Below, piece after piece: positions 23,196-31,857 of a stretch of DNA of 64,000 nt (within the stretch, counting starts at the first letter, position 1; each line of letters begins with the position of its first letter). This DNA comes from Alistipes sp. (GTDB lineage Bacteria > Bacteroidota > Bacteroidia > Bacteroidales > Rikenellaceae). The notes beneath the pieces were generated by a model. It had not been told where the DNA came from and did not search any database. It worked only from the letters and a program-made list of their open reading frames with translations. A program made the translations under genes and the position numbers. The stretch lies in assembly GCA_017483225.1 (NCBI GenBank), contig JAFULF010000009.1, forward strand, positions 1 through 64,000, read 5' to 3'.

Positions 23196-24329
23196 ATGAC
23201 ACCTTTTAATAAACCGTATATTACAGGTAAGGAGACTCACTACCTCTACCAAGCAGTGCAGGCCGGCAAATTATCCGGAAACGGAATATTTACACAACGT
23301 TGCCACCAATATTTCACAGAGCGTTACGGCTTCAAAAAGGCCCTATTGACTACATCTTGCACCGATGCTTTAGAGATGGCTGCAATGCTGTGCGATCTCA
23401 AAGAAGGAGATGAGGTTATTATTCCATCTTACACCTTTGTCTCTACTGCGTTGGCTTTTATACGTGAGGGCGCAACCGTAATATTTGCCGATAGCCAAGA
23501 GGAGAACCCGAATCTGGATGCGAACAAGATTGAATCGCTAATCACTGAGCGAACCAAAGTGATTGTTCCCGTACACTATGCAGGCGTTGCATGCGATATG
23601 GACAAAATCATGGAGTTGGCAGAGCGATATAATCTGATTGTGGTAGAGGATGCTGCGCAAGCAATTGACTCTTACTATAAAGGACGCCCTTTGGGATCGA
23701 TAGGACACCTCGCAACATTCTCTTTCCATGAGACCAAAAATATCATAGCGGGAGAGGGTGGTTTATTAGCAATAAACGACGAACGATTCAAGTTGCGTGC
23801 CGAGATATTATGGGAGAAGGGCACAAATCGCTCTCAATTCTTCCGTGGTGAAGTCAATAAATACGGATGGGTAGATACCGGCTCATCATTTCTTCCTTCG
23901 GAGATTATAGCAGCCTTCTTATTTGCCCAATTAGAGGAGTTGGATAACATTCAGAACAGACGCAAAGATCTGTGGAACAAATATAGAGAGGGATTGCAGG
24001 AGTTAGCAGATAGCGAAAAGATACGTCTGCCTCAAATCCCCGAATATGCAACCAACAATGCTCACATGTTCTACATTATCTGCTCCTCACTTGAAGAGAG
24101 AAGTGCACTGATTGCATACTTAAAAGAGAGAGGCATAATGGCCGTATTCCACTATCTAAGCCTACACAAGAGCAAGTTTTACACAAGTAATTTTTCCCTA
24201 CGGCCAGAACTTCCTGTGGCAGACTTATATACCGATTGTTTAGTACGACTTCCTCTCTTCTATGAGTTGGAGATGGATATGGTGGAGACTATCGTAGGAG
24301 ATATTGTTAATTTCTACAAAAACCGTTAA
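23196..24329 (+). CDS. wecE: dTDP-4-amino-4,6-dideoxygalactose transaminase (WecE/RffA)
   Basis: The 377-residue PLP enzyme of the DegT/DnrJ/EryC1/StrS family has the same length as E. coli WecE (376). Visible motifs are L-L-T-T-S-C-T-D-A-L-E-M-A, V-V-E-D-A-A-Q-A-I-D and the PLP lysine in S-F-H-E-T-K-N-I-I-A-G-E-G-G. It aminates dTDP-4-keto-6-deoxyglucose to dTDP-Fuc4N. It lies between the acetyltransferase and a glycosyltransferase, making a three-gene Fuc4NAc synthesis and transfer set. RmlA/RmlB-type enzymes must be elsewhere. Confidence 0.92.
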   Translation: MTPFNKPYITGKETHYLYQAVQAGKLSGNGIFTQRCHQYFTERYGFKKALLTTSCTDALEMAAMLCDLKEGDEVIIPSYTFVSTALAFIREGATVIFADSQEENPNLDANKIESLITERTKVIVPVHYAGVACDMDKIMELAERYNLIVVEDAAQAIDSYYKGRPLGSIGHLATFSFHETKNIIAGEGGLLAINDERFKLRAEILWEKGTNRSQFFRGEVNKYGWVDTGSSFLPSEIIAAFLFAQLEELDNIQNRRKDLWNKYREGLQELADSEKIRLPQIPEYATNNAHMFYIICSSLEERSALIAYLKERGIMAVFHYLSLHKSKFYTSNFSLRPELPVADLYTDCLVRLPLFYELEMDMVETIVGDIVNFYKNR

Positions 24330-24348
24330 ACACAAAGAGAGACTGTTT

Positions 24349-25629
24349 ATGCGTATCCTTTTAATATCAAGTCAGCCTAAATCTCATTCTGCAAATCTGG
24401 GAGAGGATTTGATGGAGGCACTACGTCTAAATGGCCACGATGTTGATTTTATACATCACAGTTTTTACAACGTCACTCACAAACTATCTTTCTTTGAACG
24501 ACTCCGCAGATCCCTGCGAAAGAAAAAGAGTAGATTAAACATTAAATTCAAGAGATTCCTGCACAGATATCCATTTACTCCGAATGATGATATCAAACTT
24601 GTCAATATAGATGAAAGGCATCCTATGATAGATGCAAAGGGTTTGCTATCCAAAATTCAATACAAGTACGATTTAGTTATCTCCCTCTTTTGCGAGGATA
24701 TGATAAACTCTAACACCTTCGAAAGGCTATACAAGAAATTAAGTTGTCCCATCTTAATTTATGCAGTAGATATGGCCCCTATTACAGGAGGCTGTTTCTA
24801 CTTTATGCATTGTACCAATTATCAATCCGGTTGCGGTAACTGCCCAATCTATGGTGGCATTTATAAGAGAGACCAAACACACCTAAATTGGCTACACAAG
24901 CGACGTATATTCAACTCTATACCTTGCTATTTCTTAGGCAACAGTTGGATGCTCGCTCACGCACAAAAGAGCAATTTATTCGCCCCCGAAAGGCTTAAAT
25001 ACGCTCTGATGCCTATCAACGAAAATCTGTTCAAACCCGTAGATAGAGTTGAAGCTCGCAAGACTCTAAATATTGGAACAGAGAAGCGATTTGTCATATT
25101 CGCAGGAGCCTCTATGATATTGGAAAAACGCAAAGGATTTGCAGAGTTGCGCCAATCCTTAAAGATATTCTCCGACAGCCTGACCACGGAAGAGAAGAGC
25201 AATGTTGTTATAATATTTGCCGGAAACATCAATAACGATTTACAATCATTCTTCGATATTGATGTAATACAAACAGGTTTCCTCTCAACAAATCAACTCA
25301 TAACAGCGTACTCCGCAGCGGATGTTTTCCTGTCACCATCTCTGGGCGACGCAGGTCCAACGATGGTGAATCAGTCTGTCATGTGCGGAACTCCGGTAGT
25401 TGCATTCTCCACAGGTATAGCAATCGATATTATAGAGAACGGCGGCGCCGGATATGTCGCAAAAATGAAAGATGTGGAGGATTTTGCACGAGGCATTCGA
25501 TACATCTATGATATTGTCGGCACAAGTGGATACCGAGAATTAAGAGAGAATTCTCGTAAAATTGCAGAGGAAAAATGCTCAATTCGTGCTGTTTCTGCAC
25601 AAATTGATACAATAATTAAGGAATTATAA
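24349..25629 (+). CDS. Glycosyltransferase, GT4-like
   Basis: The 427-residue protein has a GT-B fold pattern. The N-terminus reads M-R-I-L-L-I-S-S-Q-P. A cysteine-rich stretch at about 145-165 (T-G-G-C-F-Y, S-G-C-G-N-C-P) is typical of WcaC-like family 4 enzymes. A C-terminal donor-binding motif G-D-A-G-P-T-M-V-N-Q-S-V-M-C-G-T-P-V-V-A-F is also present. ATG 24349 is chosen because it begins the first beta strand; an upstream frame overlaps wecE. It probably transfers Fuc4NAc or another sugar of the same glycan. Codon use is more AT-rich than in the downstream genes. Confidence 0.82.
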   Translation: MRILLISSQPKSHSANLGEDLMEALRLNGHDVDFIHHSFYNVTHKLSFFERLRRSLRKKKSRLNIKFKRFLHRYPFTPNDDIKLVNIDERHPMIDAKGLLSKIQYKYDLVISLFCEDMINSNTFERLYKKLSCPILIYAVDMAPITGGCFYFMHCTNYQSGCGNCPIYGGIYKRDQTHLNWLHKRRIFNSIPCYFLGNSWMLAHAQKSNLFAPERLKYALMPINENLFKPVDRVEARKTLNIGTEKRFVIFAGASMILEKRKGFAELRQSLKIFSDSLTTEEKSNVVIIFAGNINNDLQSFFDIDVIQTGFLSTNQLITAYSAADVFLSPSLGDAGPTMVNQSVMCGTPVVAFSTGIAIDIIENGGAGYVAKMKDVEDFARGIRYIYDIVGTSGYRELRENSRKIAEEKCSIRAVSAQIDTIIKEL

Positions 25630-25666
25630 AAGATATGCACTATCTTTAACGTGTAAAGTGATTCAT

Positions 25667-26611
25667 ATGACTTGGATTTTACTCATAATAGGTTTTATAC
25701 TGCTCACAGTAGGTGCAACCTGGCTCACAAACGGCTCGGCAACCATTGCCAAGCGGTTGCGCATATCGGAGTATGTAATCGGAATGACGATTGTTGCCGT
25801 AGGCACATCGCTCCCCGAACTTACCGTCAGTGCCGCATCCACACTCGCCGGCAATACCGATATCGCCATCGGCAACGTCGTAGGTTCAAACATATTCAAC
25901 GTATTCCTGATTTTGGGCGTCTGTTCGCTCATTGCGCCGATACTGTTTACTCGTGATAACATCCGCCGTGACGTGCCTATATGCGTTGCGACTTCGTTAT
26001 TATTGGCCGTGATGGTTTGGAACGGCTCGCTCTCACGCATCGAGGGAGTTGTGATGTTGCTGCTCTACGTCGCCGTCCTATGGTACTCATTCCGAGGCGA
26101 CAATAACGCCGAGGCGACAAGCACCTCGGAGGCGGGCACCGAGCCTGACGAGACCTCCGACTTCTCGTGGTTACGCTCCGGCGGAATGGTCGTATTGGGC
26201 CTCTGCGGTCTTATTTATGGCGCAAACCTTACGCTCGACTCCGCCGTACAGATAGCCCGCTCGATGGGTGTCAGTGAGGCGATTATAGCCATAACGCTGC
26301 TTGCCGGAGGCACATCCCTGCCGGAACTTGCGGCGAGCGTGGCCTCGATGCTCAAAGGGCACACGGCACTTGCGTTGGGCAACGTGCTCGGCTCGAATAT
26401 CGCCAACATACTCCTCATCTTGGGCTCCTGCTCGGTGATAGCACCGCTGCATATGAGCGGGGTGACAATGGTAGATGTGGCGATGGCGGTAGCGGCAGCC
26501 GTGGCGGTGATGCTATCGGCACTTATGGTGGGACATCGTCGCATAATGTGGTGCGAGGGTATCCTCTATTTGCTCTGTTACGGGGCGTATGTTTGGTATC
26601 TTGTAAAATAG
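25667..26611 (+). CDS. Calcium/sodium antiporter (CaCA family, YrbG-like)
   Basis: The 314-residue membrane protein has the two alpha repeats of the family: G-T-S-L-P-E-L-T-V-S-A plus G-N-V-V-G-S-N-I-F-N in the first half, and G-G-T-S-L-P-E-L-A-A-S-V plus G-N-V-L-G-S-N-I-A-N in the second. About ten membrane helices surround an acidic loop near residue 150. It exchanges Ca2+ for Na+ or K+. ATG 25667 follows a GTG at 25658 that I consider less likely. Two further genes follow at 7 nt and -1 nt spacing. Confidence 0.92.
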   Translation: MTWILLIIGFILLTVGATWLTNGSATIAKRLRISEYVIGMTIVAVGTSLPELTVSAASTLAGNTDIAIGNVVGSNIFNVFLILGVCSLIAPILFTRDNIRRDVPICVATSLLLAVMVWNGSLSRIEGVVMLLLYVAVLWYSFRGDNNAEATSTSEAGTEPDETSDFSWLRSGGMVVLGLCGLIYGANLTLDSAVQIARSMGVSEAIIAITLLAGGTSLPELAASVASMLKGHTALALGNVLGSNIANILLILGSCSVIAPLHMSGVTMVDVAMAVAAAVAVMLSALMVGHRRIMWCEGILYLLCYGAYVWYLVK

Positions 26612-26618
26612 TCAGAAT

Positions 26619-27902
26619 ATGGATAGACAGCAGATTTCGGATATTGTTGCTCTAATTCGTCGGGAGGTTGTTCCTGCAATAGGTTGCACGGAGCCTATCG
26701 CCGTAGCGTTGTGCGTAACCAAGGCTTGCGAGGCGCTCGGTCGTCGTCCCGAGGAGATTGAGGTCACGCTCAGCCCCAACATCTACAAGAATGCGATGGG
26801 CGTGGGCATCCCGAATACGGGTATGACCGGACTACCTATCGCCGTGGCTCTCGGTGCCACCATAGGCAACTCCGAATATGGCTTGGAGGTGCTGCGCAAC
26901 ACCACGACGGAGAGCGTAGCAGAGGCCAAAAACTATATGGAGCAGGCGCAGATACGCATAGATATCGACCGAGAGACGGGCAAGATGCTCTACATCCGTG
27001 TAGAGGTTGCTGCCGCCGGCGAGCGTGCCGTAGCAGAGATTGCCGACACGCACACCCGCTTCACACGCATCGAGCGCAACGGCGAGGTGCTCTACTCGGC
27101 AGAGGAGGGTACAAGTGGCGGAGATGGCTCCGAGGCGGAGGTTGAGCTGACACTGCGCACGGTATATGACTTTGCTATGGAGGCACCTTTGGAGGAGGTG
27201 GAGTTCCTGTGGAGGTCGGCAGAGCTCAACGTCGGTGCTGCGGAGGTATCTTTCGAGGGGTCGTATGGCCACGGGCTGGGTCGTCTGCTGCACGAGAAGG
27301 CGGAGGGCAGCATCTTCGGCAACACGCTCTTCACCAAGATTCTCTCCTACACCAGCGGTGCCTGCGATGCACGTATGAGCGGTGCTATGGTACCCGTGAT
27401 GAGCAACTCCGGCAGTGGCAATCAGGGCATATCGGCGACGGTGCCGGTGGTGATGTTCGGCCGTGAGCACGGCGCATCACGAGAGCAGCTGCTGCGTGCC
27501 TTGACCCTGAGCCACCTCACCGTAATATATATAAAGCAGAGCCTCGGCCGTCTGTCGGCACTCTGCGGCTGTGTGGTTGCCGCTACGGGTTCAAGCTGCG
27601 GCATCACATACCTGATGGGCGGAGGCTACGAGGAGGTGACCTACGCCGTGAAGAATATGGTTGCCAACATTACGGGTATGATTTGCGACGGAGCCAAGCC
27701 GAGCTGCTCGCTCAAAGTGACCAGCGGTGTGGCTACGGCGGTGCTCTCGGCAGCACTGGCGATGGAGCATCGCCACACAACATCACTCGAAGGCATCATC
27801 GACGACGACGTAGATTGCTGCATCCGCAACCTCACGACCATAGGTCGTTGCGGTATGCGTGAGACCGATAAACTGATACTAAAAATAATGACCGAGAAGT
27901 AA
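26619..27902 (+). CDS. L-cysteine desulfidase / serine dehydratase alpha-like (CyuA/YhaM family)
   Basis: The 427-residue protein matches the UPF0597/CyuA family: A-I-G-C-T-E-P-I-A-V-A-L near residue 20, G-V-G-I-P-N-T-G-M-T-G, S-G-S-G-N-Q-G-I-S-A-T-V-P-V, and C-terminal conserved cysteines (G-M-I-C-D-G-A-K-P-S-C). Members bind an Fe-S cluster and degrade L-cysteine to pyruvate, ammonia and sulfide. It lies 7 nt after the antiporter, and its stop overlaps the next ATG (TAATG). Confidence 0.88.
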   Translation: MDRQQISDIVALIRREVVPAIGCTEPIAVALCVTKACEALGRRPEEIEVTLSPNIYKNAMGVGIPNTGMTGLPIAVALGATIGNSEYGLEVLRNTTTESVAEAKNYMEQAQIRIDIDRETGKMLYIRVEVAAAGERAVAEIADTHTRFTRIERNGEVLYSAEEGTSGGDGSEAEVELTLRTVYDFAMEAPLEEVEFLWRSAELNVGAAEVSFEGSYGHGLGRLLHEKAEGSIFGNTLFTKILSYTSGACDARMSGAMVPVMSNSGSGNQGISATVPVVMFGREHGASREQLLRALTLSHLTVIYIKQSLGRLSALCGCVVAATGSSCGITYLMGGGYEEVTYAVKNMVANITGMICDGAKPSCSLKVTSGVATAVLSAALAMEHRHTTSLEGIIDDDVDCCIRNLTTIGRCGMRETDKLILKIMTEK

Positions 27903-29191
27903 TGAAACGACTACTACTGCTTTTTATCGCCCTTGCGACCACAATCATTGCCGTGGCACAGAGTGCGGCGGAGATAAAGGCTATGGATGCGGATTACAGT
28001 TACGAACTCTACCGCCCATACCCTGTCGAGAGGGTTGCCGACGCACCTCGCACCAAGGCACCAAAGGGCTTCGAGCCCTTCTACATCAGCACATTGGCTC
28101 GTCACGGCTCACGCCACCACTCCTCCGCCAAGACATACACTCGCATTAGCAAGGTGTTTGAGCAGGCGCACGACAATGGGGAACTCACACCGCTCGGAGA
28201 ACGTTTCCGCACCGACTGGCTCACCCTCGCCTACGCAGCGGAGAATCGTGCCGGCGAGCTCACGCAGTTGGGTCAGGAGCAACATCGTGGCATTATGCGC
28301 CGCATCTACAACTCCTATCCGGAGATATTCTCGACAAAGGGTGGTCGTCGATGCTTCGTGGACTGCCGCTCGACAATCGTTCCGAGGTGCATCCTCTCGA
28401 TGGCATCTGCCGTAGCGGAGCTCAAACGCCTCAACCCGAAGGTGGAGGTGCGTATGGAGTCGAGCGAGGCGAACACATACCTGAAAGCATACGAGGGGCT
28501 GAACAGCATCGCAAAGCACTCGGTGCCGCTGAGCGACTCGCTGCGCCGTGCCTATATGCCCGATGCGTCGGCATTCATCGCACGTCTGTTCAAGCCGGGT
28601 AGCAGGTGTGTGGCAGAGATGAAGAGCCAACAGGATTTTATGTACAATATGTTCCTCGGCGTGGGCATCCTCGGCTCTACACCTCACCCGCAGGTCAAGG
28701 AGTTCTCCTACGTATTCACCGAGGAGGAGCAGGCTGCCGTATGGCGTGCCTCGAACATCCGTCGTTACGCCCTCACGGGCCCATCCAAGAGTTATGCGCA
28801 CCACATTCTGGGCGGCATCAAACCCTTTGTACGCAATGTCATCAGCACGGCCGACCGTGCCATCGCCGAGGGTGACGAGCAGGCTACACTGCGCTTTGCC
28901 CACGACGTGACGGTGATTCCGTTTGCCGCATTCGTAGGCATCCCCTCGTGCAACGTCATAACCGACGACTTCGACAACGTATCGTACAAGTGGCAGATAA
29001 ACAGGGTAACACCTATGGCTGCCAACATACAACTCGTATTCTACCGCAACAAGGCAGGCGAGGTGCTCGTCAAGGTGTTGCACAACGAGTATGAGCAGCA
29101 GTTGGACAAGGCTGTCGGAGAGGCTGTCAATGGCGTATATTACCGTTGGAGCGACCTGCGCCGATACCTGATGGATAAACTTGAACAATAG
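27902..29191 (+). CDS. Secreted histidine-type phosphatase
   Basis: The 429-residue protein has a signal peptide (1-19, ending A-V-A-Q). The histidine acid phosphatase motif R67-H-G-S-R71-H-H forms a phospho-histidine intermediate, and a distal F-A-H-D-V supplies the proton donor. The length fits the MINPP/phytase-like branch, so inositol phosphates or other phosphoesters are possible substrates. It is translationally coupled to the CyuA-like gene. Confidence 0.87.
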   Translation: MKRLLLLFIALATTIIAVAQSAAEIKAMDADYSYELYRPYPVERVADAPRTKAPKGFEPFYISTLARHGSRHHSSAKTYTRISKVFEQAHDNGELTPLGERFRTDWLTLAYAAENRAGELTQLGQEQHRGIMRRIYNSYPEIFSTKGGRRCFVDCRSTIVPRCILSMASAVAELKRLNPKVEVRMESSEANTYLKAYEGLNSIAKHSVPLSDSLRRAYMPDASAFIARLFKPGSRCVAEMKSQQDFMYNMFLGVGILGSTPHPQVKEFSYVFTEEEQAAVWRASNIRRYALTGPSKSYAHHILGGIKPFVRNVISTADRAIAEGDEQATLRFAHDVTVIPFAAFVGIPSCNVITDDFDNVSYKWQINRVTPMAANIQLVFYRNKAGEVLVKVLHNEYEQQLDKAVGEAVNGVYYRWSDLRRYLMDKLEQ

Positions 29192-29220
29192 AATTATAAA
29201 CGCTAAACACGTACTTAATA

Positions 29221-30507
29221 ATGTTAAAGAAACTCTTTGGTTTTGACCCCGCTACGATGAATATTCGTACCGAGGTTATGTCGGGACTCACAACCTTCCT
29301 GACAATGGCCTACATCTTGGCCGTAAATCCCAACGTCCTCGCCTCGACAGGAATGGATAAGGGAGCACTGTTTACCACTACCGCACTCGTCTCGGCACTC
29401 GCTACGCTGCTGATGGCCGTGCTTGCCAAGCTGCCGTTTGCCTTGGGACCCGGTATGGGCCTCAATGCATTCTTCGCCTACACCATCTGTGCGATGATGG
29501 GTTACTCGTGGCAATTTGCCCTGACTGCCGTATTTATAGAGGGACTTATCTTCATCCTACTCACGCTGACCAACTTGCGTGAGAAGATTGTATATATATT
29601 ACCGGAGACAATCCGTGATGCCATAAGCGCAGGTATAGGTCTGTTTATCGCCTTCATCGGCTTACAGAATGCCAAAATCATCATACCAAGCGAGGCAACC
29701 CTCGTAAGATTGGGCGACATTACAAGCGGTTCGGCTCTGCTCGGCATCATCGGCATCGTCATCACCTCCGTACTACTTGCGAAGAAGGTGCGTGGCGCAC
29801 TGCTCATCGGCATCCTGCTCACGACCCTCATCGGTATCCCTATGGGCGTTACAAATATGAACGGCATTTTCAGCACCCCGCCATCCATCGAGCCTATATT
29901 CTGTAAGTTCGAGTGGTCAAACATCTTCACGAAAGATATGTTTGTCATCGTATTTACGCTGCTCTTTGTCGATTTGTTCGACACGATTGGCACCCTTATC
30001 GGCGTCTGCAACCGTGCCAACATCGCCGACTCGGAGGGTCGCATCCCTCGCTTGAAGGAGGCGTTCCTCGTTGATGCCATCGGCACAACCGGCGGTGCAA
30101 TTATGGGTAGCAGCACCGTGACCACCTTCGTAGAGAGCGCAGCAGGCGTGGAGGAGGGAGGCCGAAGTGGTCTGACCGCCTTCGTGACGGCACTCTGTTT
30201 CTTCGCCGCCTTGATATTTGCGCCATTCTTCCTCTCCATTCCGGGTGCAGCAACCGCTCCGGTACTGATTCTGGTCGGCCTGATGATGATGAACTCGGTA
30301 ATGCGAATAGACTTCTCGAACTACTCGGAGGCTATCCCTGCATTCATCTGCATCCTCTTTATGCCTCTGGCATACAGCATCTCCGATGGTATCGTTCTCG
30401 GACACCTCTCCTACATACTTATCAATGTATGCTGCGGCAATTTCCGCAAGGTAAGTATCGGAATGGTGTTACTCGGCTGCTTCTTCCTGATGAAATTCTT
30501 GCTGTAA
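29221..30507 (+). CDS. NCS2-family purine permease (AzgA/PbuG-like)
   Basis: The 428-residue membrane protein has the N-terminal signature E-V-M-S-G-L-T-T-F-L-T-M-A-Y-I-L-A-V-N-P and G-P-G-M-G-L-N-A-F-F-A-Y. Further motifs are L-F-D-T-I-G-T-L-I-G-V and E-S-A-A-G-V-E-E-G-G-R-S-G-L-T-A. These define the AzgA-type NCS2 carriers, which import hypoxanthine, guanine or adenine with protons. It lies 29 nt after the phosphatase gene, and the four genes from 25667 may be one transcript. Confidence 0.93.
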   Translation: MLKKLFGFDPATMNIRTEVMSGLTTFLTMAYILAVNPNVLASTGMDKGALFTTTALVSALATLLMAVLAKLPFALGPGMGLNAFFAYTICAMMGYSWQFALTAVFIEGLIFILLTLTNLREKIVYILPETIRDAISAGIGLFIAFIGLQNAKIIIPSEATLVRLGDITSGSALLGIIGIVITSVLLAKKVRGALLIGILLTTLIGIPMGVTNMNGIFSTPPSIEPIFCKFEWSNIFTKDMFVIVFTLLFVDLFDTIGTLIGVCNRANIADSEGRIPRLKEAFLVDAIGTTGGAIMGSSTVTTFVESAAGVEEGGRSGLTAFVTALCFFAALIFAPFFLSIPGAATAPVLILVGLMMMNSVMRIDFSNYSEAIPAFICILFMPLAYSISDGIVLGHLSYILINVCCGNFRKVSIGMVLLGCFFLMKFLL

Positions 30508-30560
30508 GATAACCATCTGATAGCGAGAGGCAAAAGCCGCCACAAGCAACTAAACCGTTA

Positions 30561-30642
30561 TCGTATAACGATATAGACAATTTTTCGGCCGAAAAATATC
30601 TCGTAAAAAGGGATGTTTTTTGGCCGAAAATTTTTACTTTTG
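30561..30642 (+). promoter_or_regulatory. Palindrome cluster and -7 box upstream of the nitronate monooxygenase-like gene
   Basis: Three palindromes precede the gene. They are TATCGT-ATA-ACGATA near 30560-30574, the perfect 18-bp ATTTTTCGGCCGAAAAAT at 30580-30597, and an imperfect TTTTTGGCCGAAAA centred at 30623, 35 bp further on. The -7 box TACTTTTG is at 30635-30642. The last palindrome overlaps the promoter, as expected of an operator. Confidence 0.6.
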
Positions 30643-30690
30643 TGCCGTTGCGTTCCGTGTTGGAGCGCACTAACTCACATAAATATTATA

Positions 30691-31773
30691 ATGAAAGCGT
30701 TGAAGATTGGAGACCTTCTGGCACGTGTACCTATCGTGCAAGGAGGTATGGGAGTAGGAATTTCTATGTCACGTCTGGCATCTGCCGTAGCCAACGAGGG
30801 TGGTATCGGTGTCATATCTGCTGCCGGCTTAGGGCTTATCTACAAAGATTATTCGCAAGATTTCGACAAGGCAACCTTGTGGGGATTAGCACAGGAAATT
30901 CGCAAAGCAAAGGAGGCTGCGAAGGCCTCAAAGGGAGTTATTGGTGTAAACATTATGGTTGCGATGACCGATTTTGCCTCTTTGGTCAAGACCGCCATTG
31001 CCGAGAAGGTGGATATCATCTTCTCCGGTGCAGGTCTGCCGCTGAATCTGCCATCGTTCCTGACCGAGGGGTCGAAGACCAAGCTTGCACCTATTGTATC
31101 GAGCGCACGTGCGTTGAAGGTTATCTGCCGCCGCTGGATTGGCGAGTATGGCTATATTCCTGATGCCGTTGTCGTTGAGGGCCCGAAGGCGGGTGGCCAC
31201 CTCGGATTCAGCAACGAGCAGCTCTCCGACGAGAACTGCACATTGGAGAGCATCCTTCCGGAGGTTGTCTCGGAGGTCAAGGAGTTGGAGCAGGAGCACG
31301 GCAAGCAGATTCCGGTTATCGCCGGGGGCGGTGTCTTCACCGGCGAGGATATCCACAACATCCTCTCGCTCGGAGCCAGCGCCGTACAGATGGGCACAAG
31401 ATTTGTGGCTACCGAGGAGTGCGATGCTTCGCAGGAGTTCAAGCAGGCATACGTCAATGCCACGAAGGATGATGTGCAGATTATCCAGTCGCCGGTAGGT
31501 ATGCCGGGACGTGCCGTGCACAACAGCTTCCTGGATAAGGTCAAGGCGGGACTCACCAAGCCAAAGGCTTGTCCGTTCCACTGCATCAAGACCTGCAATA
31601 TGGTCGATTCGCCATACTGCATTATGCTTGCGCTCTATAATGCCTACCGAGGCCGTATGGACCACGGCTACGCCTTCTGCGGCTCAAATGCGTGGAGGGT
31701 CGATAAGATACTCTCGGTCAAGGAGCTCTTTGCCACACTTAAAAGCGAGTATGCGGCTGTGACGGCAAAATAG
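30691..31773 (+). CDS. Nitronate monooxygenase / FabK-like flavin oxidoreductase
   Basis: The 360-residue TIM-barrel flavoprotein starts with L-A-R-V-P-I-V-Q-G-G-M-G-V-G-I-S. It has G-P-K-A-G-G-H-L-G, I-P-V-I-A-G-G-G-V-F-T-G and A-S-A-V-Q-M-G-T-R-F-V-A-T-E-E-C as FMN-binding signatures. A C-terminal cysteine cluster (C-P-F-H-C-I-K-T-C) resembles iron-sulfur-associated members. It could be a nitronate monooxygenase or an enoyl-ACP reductase-type enzyme. ATG 30691 is preferred because the longer frame would start inside the promoter region. Confidence 0.83.
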   Translation: MKALKIGDLLARVPIVQGGMGVGISMSRLASAVANEGGIGVISAAGLGLIYKDYSQDFDKATLWGLAQEIRKAKEAAKASKGVIGVNIMVAMTDFASLVKTAIAEKVDIIFSGAGLPLNLPSFLTEGSKTKLAPIVSSARALKVICRRWIGEYGYIPDAVVVEGPKAGGHLGFSNEQLSDENCTLESILPEVVSEVKELEQEHGKQIPVIAGGGVFTGEDIHNILSLGASAVQMGTRFVATEECDASQEFKQAYVNATKDDVQIIQSPVGMPGRAVHNSFLDKVKAGLTKPKACPFHCIKTCNMVDSPYCIMLALYNAYRGRMDHGYAFCGSNAWRVDKILSVKELFATLKSEYAAVTAK

Positions 31774-31794
31774 AGGAGAAATAGAGAATAAAAG

Positions 31795-31825
31795 ACGCCT
31801 GCGAGAATAATCGTAGGCGTTTTTT
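31795..31825 (+). terminator. Terminator after the nitronate monooxygenase-like gene
   Basis: ACGCCTGCGA / TCGTAGGCGT (one mismatch) around a 6-nt loop, then TTTTT. The MFS promoter begins directly after it. Confidence 0.75.
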
Positions 31826-31827
31826 AT

Positions 31828-31835
31828 TACTTTTG
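31828..31835 (+). promoter_or_regulatory. -7 box of the MFS gene
   Basis: TACTTTTG, 22 nt before the ATG at 31858. Confidence 0.6.
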
Positions 31836-31857
31836 CACCGTAAAACTTACATAGGTT

